The translations under genes were made by a program, and so were the position numbers. Below are positions 31,901 to 42,400 of a DNA stretch of 64,000 nucleotides, one piece after another. The stretch comes from Glandiceps talaboti (Eukaryota; Hemichordata; Enteropneusta; Spengelidae): assembly GCF_964340395.1 (NCBI RefSeq), contig NC_135565.1:12896742-12960741 (forward strand), read 5' to 3'. The notes under the pieces were generated by a model. That model saw nothing but the letters and a program-made list of their open reading frames with translations. It searched no databases and had not been told where the DNA came from. Every line of letters starts with the position of its first letter. Position 1 is the first letter of the stretch.

Positions 31901-33705
31901 ATTTTTTTTGTAGATTTACGAATTCAATCCGTTGGATGAGCAAAGTTACCCTAAAGTTGGTGAAATCAAAGAGGATCTTAAGGTAAAACTGATAGCATGT
32001 CTTGTGACAATATCTACTGAATTCATGAATATTAAAATTACATTAGCTTTATGTGTAGTATGATTTTTTCCATAAGACAACTAGCACTATATTTACTGAA
32101 AATCACTAAAATGCCAATAATTAGACATTGTGTATGTTCATTAGATGTCTACCTATATTTTTAAGTAATATAGTAAGAAATTGAAATTTTGATCACTTGG
32201 AGTTGCTGATTTATGGGTGTTGACCCTAAAATCAATTTGACTAGATAATAAATACAATGTTTGTTATTGTATGTACATGTACAATAACAAACCTTTTACA
32301 TATACTAAATAGCTTTTTGCCATTTATCGAGTTACACACAAGGACTTGGCATACGTTGATTTTTTCAAGTAGGAAGCCATAAATAAAATTGTTTTATAAA
32401 TTAAAAATCCGAAATAAATAACTAATCCGCATCCATATGGCAACTTAAAGTGTGTCAAAGTATGCAAATCCATGTGATGATGTCACGATAAGGTTATTAG
32501 GTTAGTGAACACCACATTGGCACAGTATTTGTATATTGCTTGTAGAAGTGGAATTGGAAATATGGGTTTACACCAAAGTTTGCAGTTACAGCAAGATTTG
32601 GTGAATTATCTGTTTGCTTTCAAACTAAGAATGGTCTTATACAGGATGTGATTATCAATGGACAAGAACCATGGTTGAATGAAGTTAGTCGTAGTCAAAT
32701 TGTACAGAATTTACAAAGTAAGTAGTCATTATACTAAGTCTTGCAGCCTGGAATCCACATATTTGAGGATTTTGCTCTTGCCTTTCTCATACCACACCTG
32801 ACATTTTGCTAGCAACCTATTGCTTTAATGAAATTATGGTCAGAAAATAAGCACAGAGTCTGATCGTTTTTTTTTCTTTTTGTCAAATTAATTCTTATTA
32901 ATTTCCAAGCTGTCAGACTGATACAACACACCGCATAATCTGACAGTTCTTGTTTGGTGCCACAAGCTCGACTAGTTCCTAAGAATATTTTTGTGGCCCT
33001 AGCCAAAAATTTGTTTTGTAGTTCTCTACATTATCTATTTGGTGGCTCATTTGACTTGTTAATTTTGATATTTTGTACATTTGTAGATAAGTTTAGAGTA
33101 TTTTGTAAGCCTATAATTTATGGCAGTTTCGTGCAGGGTCTATATTAGAACCAATTTAGAGGGTTGAGGGGCAAGATGTAACATGACTACAATATTCAAC
33201 ATGACTGCAGGAAATCGTAATCTCATTTTAGTTCAAATATGACTTATAGCGATATGTTAGGCATTGCAGGGGAAAATGAAAGCAAACTCCCCTCATGACT
33301 GGATCCTAGGTTGTATATCTAGTGATATATCTACAAGGGTAGCATGTCTATTTATCTATTAGTAGAGTTTGGATGAATGCATTACTAGTCATCAACTTGA
33401 AGTAACAAGACACATTACTATAGGTCATTCATATTTTTCTTTGCTGAATAAAAAAATGGATTTAGCATGACATCTAAATACATGTGAAATATGCAAAATT
33501 AGATTAATAAGTCCTCACTTCACCAAATTTTATGATGTTGCTGACTAATGTATATGTTTACAATTACACAGATATAAGGTATTGGCATGCTGACCTTGTG
33601 AGGGCGCTGTTGCCTCTGAAATCAACAACTCAATCAAGTGGAGAACGTCAAGAACTGAATGAATTGTTAGACAAGATTTGTGAAATGGCCAGGGACCACA
33701 GATGA
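25952..33705 (+). CDS. LIPT1: Lipoyltransferase 1, mitochondrial, complete
   Basis: Nine exons (25952-26062, 26354-26412, 27698-27872, 28687-28845, 29716-29823, 30816-30962, 31914-31982, 32546-32717, 33572-33705) join in frame to 377 residues; human LIPT1 has 373. The N-terminus is basic and hydroxylated without acidic residues over about 37 codons, as in a mitochondrial presequence. LIPT1 moves lipoyl groups from the glycine cleavage H protein to E2 subunits of 2-oxoacid dehydrogenases. The BPL/LplA/LipB fold is shown by LSNDVYTNLAFEDW, LLLWRNDPCVVIGRHQNPW, the lipoate-site loop [20 protein letters not shown] and, in exon 5, SGSAAKLGRNNAYHHCTLL with its conserved lysine. The C-terminal accessory domain follows (FNPLDEQSYP, WNWKYGFTPKF). 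Exon 4 must end at GTATCC 28846; reading on gives unrelated residues and a stop. Introns contain copies of foldback family 1, a TIR element and minisatellites. Confidence 0.95.
27188..27302. repeat. (TGTAT)n microsatellite
   Basis: Pentanucleotide TGTAT units with two ACATG interruptions lie in LIPT1 intron 2. A C17 homopolymer lies further on near 27490. Confidence 0.95.
27967..28316. mobile_element. TIR element with TAGTCTCGGTTACCCAGA ends
   Basis: The left end TAGTCTCGGTTACCCAGA (from 27967) is matched by an inverted right end reading GAGTCTGGGTAATTGAGACTA (to 28316). The arms are about 29 bp with a few mismatches. The terminal TA may be the target duplication. The body has no open frame. 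It is in LIPT1 intron 3. Confidence 0.75.
29851..30014. repeat. 54-bp minisatellite, three copies
   Basis: Three near-identical 54-bp units each contain TAATTGGATG, GGTTGTTTGCACTTGGAGG and GAGGGAGG. They begin 28 bp after the donor of LIPT1 exon 5. Confidence 0.93.
30168..30493. mobile_element. Foldback element family 1, copy 3
   Basis: The left end GCCATATGGATGAAG and right end CACCCATATGGCC are inverted. The inner arms carry GTTACAAACAAGGACTTGGC and its diverged complement. This is the copy with the best preserved termini. It is in LIPT1 intron 5. Confidence 0.85.
31130..31510. repeat. Diverged tandem duplication of about 190 bp
   Basis: GCCTCTGTTGTGAAGAC and GCCTCTGTTATGAAGAC, each followed by a TGTAAGCAA-AATAGTGTAAACA block and then by CCCTACTGTGA, show two degenerate copies in series in LIPT1 intron 6. 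Confidence 0.7.
32255..32442. mobile_element. Foldback element family 1, copy 4 (one arm)
   Basis: It contains GAGTTACACACAAGGACTTG, TTTTTCAAGTAGGAAGCCAT and ATCCATATGG, the right arm and end of family 1. The left arm is missing. It is in LIPT1 intron 7. Confidence 0.75.
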
Positions 33706-36410
33706 TACAGAGAATAGTTTGAACAATGCTGATAATCTGGCACTGAGGAGAGGATAGTTTATAAGATCTGACATTCGTGCCATGCTATCAGTTATCACTC
33801 ACATCTGTACTACTCTGTGTGTCTCTGCCTACTAGGTCAGCGGATTTAGCCCCTTTTTGAACGTGTGATTAGACGTAGTTCAAACAGAGGTCAATATGTA
33901 GATTAATATCAAACAAGACAGACTAGTTTCTGCTTCTGGTGATAAGAACGATTGTTGTTATGATATTTATCAATTATTGATATTTGATAAAATACTAGAC
34001 TATGGCCAGAAACGTATGTTTACCATAATGGTATTGATGTAACATTTAGGTGGCTGGTCTCATAAATCAGCCTTGAAAGGCTGACATCATGGTCAGTTTG
34101 ATGCATTTTACATCATAATGATATTTGATTGGCTGCAACCAAATCTGGTTGCACTGTGCAGGATATTGGGCAGTTTAGTACAGTTGTGGTTTAGAAGCCT
34201 GATACAGCTTTAATAACAACACAAAGTATCTTATGGTGTAGTAAAGAGATGTGACATTGTAGGCATTAGTTGTTGGTGATGTAGTGATCAACTATCGGCC
34301 AATTTTATGTTATTTTATAGTTGAATAGGATGGACTTTAGCACTCAATTATGAATATTATCTGTTGTCAGAAGATGGGTAATTGGTTATTTACTTTTGTA
34401 TTAGAAATGAAATTACGAAAATGAACTTTTTTTTTTGTAAATACAAAACACGGGTAATGGATTATTTATTATAATTAAAAAATGAAATTACTAACAAAAT
34501 GGATTGTGTCTGTATCATGCTTGTATTGTATTCCATAATGGCAAAAGTCATACAAGTATCGTTTTGTTACTGTGTCCATCAGTTAATGAGATGTTTGTAA
34601 GTTGTGATGGTCATATGGTTCGAGTAGATTACTTGTAATTTGTTAATTGCTTATTTTCGGTACTGAGCTGCATTAACACCCTCACCTAGGTACTCTCACC
34701 ACTGCCACCCTTAATTTCCTACATCAATTTGACAAAATTTGCACAACACTGACATTTGGTCTAGGCTATTAAAACAGTGCAACTCAGGAAGGATTATTCA
34801 GAGATGTGATCATGACTAATTCGAATCCCAGGGGTGGCACAACTGACCAGCTGTGATAGGGTGTGTGGCCAATACTGTCAACTACACTACAGAACCCATC
34901 TTGGACCCTTTTTGATCAAAAACCAATACCTCATATTAGCTCATCCCCCCCCCCCCCCCCAGATCAGAAGCTCGACTTTGTTTCCCTGAATGCCTCTTCT
35001 AAAACATATTTTTCAATTTTTTTATAATCTGCCAGTATCCCGTTTATGTCACCAGTAAAATGCTTGTAAATACTGTAATTATTGTGAGTGTACTTTTTTT
35101 CTGATCTGAGAGAAAGGGTTGCCGTTGACCAAGTGGTTAAATCACTTGCGGCAAGTTGCCTCTTACCACTGTGGTTGGGGTCTGAACTCATTCAGGGTTG
35201 TCGTTGGCCGAGTGGTTAAACCACTTGCCTCTTACCACAGCAGCAGGGGTTCGAACCCATTCAGGGTTTGAATAAATTAACCACGCTGTAAGTAAGAAGA
35301 GTATCATTCAGCTGCCTACCAAACAATGCAGGTTTTCTGTGGGTACTTCAGTTTCCTCCTGCATTAACACTGAACCCATGAGGGATGGTCCTCCTCATAT
35401 GGACTTCTTGGGAGATAAGTGTTTATATATTTAAAGAACTATCCAGTATAAATAAAGATTTTTATTATAATCTTGGGGATGCAGTTTTGTGGTAAACAAT
35501 AAAAGTTTAGTTTGACATTTGTCATCAGGAGAGACATGCAAAACACGTCATACCAAATCCATCAAATATTAATAATAACATATGCAAAGGGTTATTGAGA
35601 TACATTCCTTCAACCTAAAGTTAATTCCCATTACATACTTAGATGTCTGTTTTATGTAATTTGTAATAAGAAATTCTTTTGTGAGATGTACACAAATCAC
35701 TGTGCTACCGAATTGAAACTCTATAGTCACTCTGGTTTGGTAGTAAACAGGACATTTGTATCAGCTATTCAATGACAATGTCTGTTTAATTTTTCAAGTA
35801 TATTTCATCACGTGCTGATACAGCTCTGGTTTGTCCTGTTGCAATACTTATGTATATTGTTATATTCCCCCCTGAATTCGAAATTGTTGTTTATTGCAAG
35901 CAAAACAAACGGTATGGCATCACAACATGTGATAACGCTCGTTGTGCATGCAGCCCTCAGCGTGGGGCGCCCTCAACAAATAACCCGGAAGTAACGTTGC
36001 GATCGAGGCTAAAAGAGCTGTCTTTCTCACGTGGGTATTTGGGGAATACCCATTGGGCTTCATTCAGGTAAATATTATGCGGTTCTTTTCCATTCATTGG
36101 ATTATGCGTTTCTGTGCCATCGTTGATAAAATTTGACAGTATCGACATCTAACGAGGGTCACACCTATTGCAACTAATATACGTACTAACTCGGAGTGTA
36201 TTTATGAAACCGTGCCAATAGCGGACATTTTCTTTTGTACCCACGTGTTGTATGTAAGTGTCAGAGTGTGTATCGCATCAGATTGTTTCTAGAGAATTCT
36301 ACGAAGCTGCTTTCCGCGTGTCCCTTGACTTTGCAGTCTGCACCGCTCCGTAACTTTATCTCACGCTCTCTTTTTACTCCAAATAACAGCGGTAAACAGG
36401 AATTATCATC
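33706..36410. other. Intergenic region between LIPT1 and FKBP4-like gene
   Basis: It begins with the LIPT1 3' UTR, whose end is not fixed (ATTAAA near 34474 is one candidate). It contains a tRNA-derived SINE (35105-35470) and a copy of a dispersed repeat near 35690-35750. The last 450 bp, before the FKBP start, are more GC-rich and hold CCGGAAGT (35985-35992, ETS-type) and CACGTG (36028-36033), which are plausible promoter elements. Confidence 0.6.
35105..35470 (+). mobile_element. tRNA-derived SINE with two tRNA-like heads
   Basis: Two tandem Ser/Leu-tRNA-like heads occur: TTGACCAAGTGGTTAA near 35125, and TTGGCCGAGTGGTTAA with the perfect B box GGGTTCGAACCC near 35203-35260. A shared body (CCACGCTGTAAGTAAGAAG, TTTCCTCCTGCATTAACACT) and an AATAAAGATTTTTATT tail follow. 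It is a SINE rather than a tRNA gene because the tRNA-like part lacks a foldable acceptor stem and is joined to the repeat body. Relatives are at 48495-48705 and, in part, at 41985-42030. Confidence 0.8.
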
Positions 36411-39400
36411 ATGGATACGGGCGATACAGTGACCGAGCAGAAACAAGAAACATCACTGAAGTCAGAGTCAGACAATGGGGCCGGACCGACGATAATGGAA
36501 GGTTCGGGGGACGCTCCGGAAACTGTTCCACCCCTGATGGCAGGGCGGGGACAGGACATAACGCCCAACGAAGATGGGGGTGTTATGAAAGCCATTATTA
36601 AGGAGGGTATTGAGGGAGCAGTACCCATGAAAGGAGATCATGTTGAAGTCCACTACATTGGTACACTCCTTGATGGTACTAAGTTTGATTCTAGCCGGGA
36701 TAGAGGGGAGAAATTCTCTTTCACATTAGGCGAAGGTAAACATGTATAAAATTTATCACATTTCTTTTCTGAAAACGTAGTTTATATAAATTAGGGAGAG
36801 GGGCGACTATGTATGTAATCGTTGCTTTTCATGGAGGGGGGGGGGGGGTTAATGTGTGCTGTTCTTGCCATAAAATACCAAAATAAATCACTTCCATGAA
36901 ATGTACTAATAGGAAACACTTTCACGGAAGTGAACAGTTTTAGGAATTTTGTCAAAACAGCAAAGGAAACCTACAGAATTAGCAGAAGGCCATTTTTATA
37001 GGGGTCAACCCTAAGATTTTAAAGGCCAGAGTTTCAATCCTAGGTTTTCTTATTTGTATTTTTTATCAGTGGTGTCATGATGATGACAGCGGATCATTCT
37101 TTTTGTCCAACTTTTTGTAGAAGTCTGCCAGACAACCAACATTTTCATAGTTAATTTTTAGTCCTTATCTGAACTGGGCTAGCCTACCAGTAGATGTGTA
37201 GGGCTAATGCTACAACACTATTTCCACTATCCTAACTGACATTTTAATCGTTTTAAATTTTCACTCCGTCCCACAAATCTACAATGATAGCTTTGTCACA
37301 CTGGTGTCGAATGGCATTCCTGTATCAACTGTTATTGGTCAAATACATAATAAGACATATTTAATGATGAGAATGCTGGTAGATTTTACCTATTTTTATT
37401 TTTTTTATTAGATTTTTTTTAAAAAGCAAAAACACTGTACATGCAAGAAGATATTTTAGCCACCACTTATTTTCACATGTTTGTTGTCCAGTGAAATAAG
37501 TAAAAATTAAGTCTTTTGTGAAAGTTTCCAGGTTCACATTAAATTCTGATAACTTGAAAAAGTTATGCTAAGATAGAGTACCATGTGACTTTTCCATCAA
37601 CACCAGAACATTCCTAGCAATGTGAGAACAAAAACAGTTATTGTGGCGCTTGAGAGTATGATTGAAGAAACCATATAAAATTGTCTTTTCACTTATGTTT
37701 CCACAAAATGGCAGTTTCATAATTTTTATTCGCTCTTTTTTTTTTCATTCCTGTAGGGCAAGTAATCAAAGCATGGGACATTGGGGTGGCTACTATGCAA
37801 ATGGGAGAAATAGCAGTTCTGACCTGTAAGCCAGAGTATGCATATGGCAAAAAAGGTAAGACTTGGATTCTTGCGCAATTTACATACTGTGACCCTGTTG
37901 GCACAGTCAAAGATACATAGCACACCTCCCTATAGAGCATAGCGTACATGATAAGAGTTGTACATATACTACTCTGAGGGTGTGTGTGTGGGGGGGGGGG
38001 TGTTGTCATCTAAGTGTGCACCATAAAAGTGTTCCTGACAGTGATGAGTTTGTGTTGTTTTTCTATGAAATAACTCGAACTCAAATAGGTCAATATGTCT
38101 TTCCTTCATCTGAAGTTTTTTGGCATTGAGCCTGAGATTTCTGTTAGTCGATAATCCACAACAGAATGACAACTTCTATAGGTACAGTTGACCACTAGGT
38201 GGCAGTATGATCATAGGAATTATAGTGTCTGATTGCGATAGCCTCCCTGATCTTTCTCGCGAAATCATGTTGGGATGTGTCAACAATGTTATTTGTTATT
38301 CCGATGAGGATTGTCAACCAAGACAGACTGAGAGCTCAATGCTAAAAACATTTAACTACTTACGCATTATAATCTATTTGAGATGAATATGTAGTCTAAA
38401 ATATGATAAAGACAAAACAAACTAAAAAGTACAGAAGCAATGTCTCCCGTAATATGTTTTGGAACTCGAAGGCCAACTTTTGAAAGATATGATGGAGCTA
38501 AAAAATTAACTTGGAGGACTTAAGCATGAAATGATGACATCATTGCAGGGTTCTCCCATATGTATAAAGTGTGATGTCATGATGACATCATTGTAGAGTT
38601 GTCTTTGATAGTGTATGTATGAAGTGTGATGTCATGATGACATCATTGTAGAGTTGTCTTAGTGTATGTATACAAGTGTGATGTCATAATGACATCATTG
38701 TAGAGTTGTCTTAGTGTATGTATAAAGTGTGATGTCATGATGACATCATTGTAGAGTTGTCTTAGTGTATGTATACAAGTGTGATGTCATAATGACATCA
38801 TTGTAGAGTTGTCTTAGTGTATGTATAAAGTGTGATGTCATGATGACATCATTGTAGAGTTGTCTTAGTGTATGTATACAAGTACCAGCGCCAGAAATGG
38901 CTGAACCCACTGATACTTACATACACAGTGATTCTATTGGCTCTACTGTGTCTGAACATGCACACAAATATCTAACCAACTGTAGGGAGGTGGGGGGTTT
39001 ATATAGGGGTGAACAAATCATTTTGCGAACTGGTGGTCCCTGGACCAGTGCCTTAAAAATTCCAGTGGTCCTGCTGAAAGAATTAGTGATCCAAGGTCCC
39101 ACTAATGTGATACATTAAATCTTACCTATGAATCTGTATATTCAGACGACTTTTTAACATGGTTATTAACAGTAAGGTACTGGTCCGACAGACCAGACAA
39201 GGTAAAATTTGTGTGGTCCGCCCCAAAAAATCACTAGTCCCGGACCCAAGACCAGTGGATTTGTTCACTCCTGGGATAGGAGGAAATTTAGAAGAAAAAC
39301 CTTAAGCCATATACACTGTAATAATAGATTACTATGTGTTTATATTCCTGAATCCACAGCACAGGGAAAGATTCCACCGAATTCCACACTCGTGTTTGAA

Positions 39401-42400
39401 GTGGAGCTGTTTTCCTCGGAGGGAGAAGATTTAACAGAAGACCACAACAAAGGTATCCTAAGGAGAATCGTGGAAAGTGGTGATGGATGGCAGAATCCTA
39501 ATGATGAAGGAACCGTAACAGGTGAGTATACCTTAAACAAACTCAAAGTGTTCATTCTGCCAAGGATATCAAATCTTCAAAAACACTTCTCCAACAAATA
39601 AATTTACAAGAACTGTAAACCAGAGCACATCACAAACTGTAAACACAGAAATAAATTACAAAAAAGTGTAATCACACCACAATACTTCAGTGTACCACAC
39701 TGTCCTGTGTATGATAACTGAAAGGTGTTTTGCACAGTATAAAGCAGAATCAGAAATCTGTTGGTGTAAAAATAATTTAAAATGATGATGCACATGTTGT
39801 GGACTATAAAGAGGAACACCACTCCAGGAAATACAGACATTTTCATAAACCATGGGTTCTGGAGAGTCATTTCATGATTTTACATCACCTACAATTACTT
39901 GCAATTTCAGAGAAACATCACGTTGATCTTGATACTGTATAAAGGCACAAAATCAACTTGATGCTTTTCTGAAATCTGAAGTAATTGTAGGCAATGTAAA
40001 ATCATGAAATGACTCTCCAGAACCATTAGTTCGTCTCTTTTTTCCTGGAGTGGCATTTCTCGTTAACCCATGTAAAACATGGTGGAAATTGTCACTCAAG
40101 ACTTATTTTCACTAATTTCACTAGAAAACAAAACGCAAAAATAAAGAGTGACTAAAATGCATACATGAAAACAATGTACCAGTCTGGTAATGCACATTGT
40201 TCTACTAGCAAAAATATCTAGGTTTGCAGTATATTTGTACATACCACAGTAAGATTATATGCCATGTCGATATTAAACTTATACCATGGTGATTTCAACC
40301 TCTGGGCCCAGGGTTTCTTGATACCAAGGCTGTTCATGCATTGCCAACTAACATGTCACACTTTGATTTAGTGACAATAAATATGAATAATTCCTGGATT
40401 GTTATCTTTCAGTTCATGTGACTGGTACATATGAAGACAATACATTTGATGATAGAGAGGTGACTTTTATTATGGGTGAAGGTAAGTGTAATGTTTGGAG
40501 ACAGTAAGTACAGGATTTAAGACATGTTATGGTTATCATTACTAGTAAACCAGAGAGAGTATAGAGTTTCAATTTAGCAGTTCAGTGAATTACTACCAAA
40601 AAAGAGAGACTATGAAGTTTCAATTTAGCAGTTCAGTGAATTACTACCAAACCAGAGTCTATAGAGTTTCAACAAGGTAGCATGATGTTTTATTAAGTCG
40701 TACATAATGTTTTTATTATGAATTACACACACACAAGATACACACTGATCGTACACATGCACATAAAATGTTAATTTTATCTCATTAACAACCCATGATT
40801 ACATTCTTGCAAACATAAAGACTCCGCTTAAATGTCAATATCCCAAAGGTAAGCTTTCTTTTTATACCTTGCCTTTGACTTTGATCTTCGTATTCAAATA
40901 GGATTTTGGCCAAGAAATTATCAAGTTTTGTATCTGGAGACTCCATTCAAATTTGAACTAAAACTTTGCCATAGAACACACCAGTTTGGCGTATGTCTTG
41001 AATGAAGGCTTGTTAATTATATTACAGGTAATGCCCAGAGTATCCCACAGGGTATTGAAATTGCTCTCCAAAAGATGAAAAAGGGTGAAAAATCTCAGTT
41101 GACTTTAAAGCCAGAGTATGCGTTTGGTGCAAGTGGCAATGAGGAATTTAAAGTACCACCAAATTCAACCGTTACTTATGAAGTTCACCTCAAAGAATTT
41201 GAAAAGGTTGGTTGAAGTAGATTTCTCTCTAAAAATAAAAATAGTGCCAATGCAGGGCTCGAAATAAAGGTGTTTTACTTGCCCAGGACAAGTGACTTGA
41301 AGCATTGGACAAGGGCTTTAGAAAGTACTTGACTTCTCCGAATGGACAAGTAGAATTTCTCATGGTTTTGGTTTTACTGCATTCTCATTCTAATATAAGT
41401 AAAACTTTCCTATACCTGCAGAAATTTTAAAAGTGATATTTCAATTATGAATAGAAGCATATTTTTTTTAATTAATCTTTCATATACAGAGACCATTTTG
41501 GTGCTGAAATACTGTTCTGCCAATGGAACATATGAATGACATATCTGCTTAGATTTTCATTTCCTGAGTTTACAGTTTACAGTAACAACAAAATCCCAAA
41601 CTCAAACTGGAAGTATTGATATGACAACTTGCTTGGTGACAAAGAGTGATTGAATGGGACAACATGAAAGTGAAATTTACAAAAAAAAATGTATTTCCAT
41701 TTTGTGGACAAGTACATTCTGATTTGAATAAGTACTATTTTATTTCTATTCCATTGGGAAAGAAATTTCTTTTCATATAAATTTTCGAGCCCTGCAATGG
41801 CATTATAGCACATACTGTATAGTTTGTGATAATTTCAAGAAATATTTATCCACACGCCAATCCATCCTTGTTGTTACCCATGCATTATACACCATCATTT
41901 TAATGTTGCTATGTGCAGTTTCTCAGTTGCTGGGTGGCTTTATGTCATTAAAACAAATATTTATTTACTTGCTTAATTATATAGTCTAGCGACTCATAGT
42001 GACAAAGTCCCTTAAGTCACTCGTATTTTCCTTGGATGAATGAAGATATAATTGGAAATGACATCTAATTATCATAAATCTAATTTCTTCTCTCATGCTT
42101 TTCTTACCATATTCTTGAAATGCAGGCAAAGGAATCCTGGGAAATGGATGTCAATGAAAAACTGGAACAAGGTGAAGTTGTGAAAAACAAAGGCACAGAA
42201 TACTTCAAGAGTGGAGACTACAGTAAAGCGATAAAACAGTACAAGAAAATTGTAGATTTCTTAGGAAATGAGACTGATGTGGAATCAGACAAGAAAGAGA
42301 AATCTGAAAAACTTCTTTTGGCAGCACACTTAAACCTAGCAATGTGTTATTTGAAAACATTGGATAACTTAGAAGCCATTGCTGCTTGTGAAAAGGTAAG

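Noticed and set aside
35195-35265. Possible tRNA-Ser/Leu gene with intact A and B boxes
   Set aside because: The boxes are good, but no acceptor stem can be paired at the expected distance and the sequence continues into a repeat body with relatives elsewhere; it is a SINE head.
36287-36310. Heat-shock element (TTCTAGAGAATTCTACGAAG) upstream of the FKBP gene
   Set aside because: Spacing between TTC and GAA units is 2, 0 and 3 bp rather than the constant 2 bp, so it does not fit a canonical HSE.
38530-38882. CRISPR-like array of evenly spaced repeats
   Set aside because: This is a eukaryotic intron, the units are contiguous and near identical without unique spacers, and no cas genes occur.
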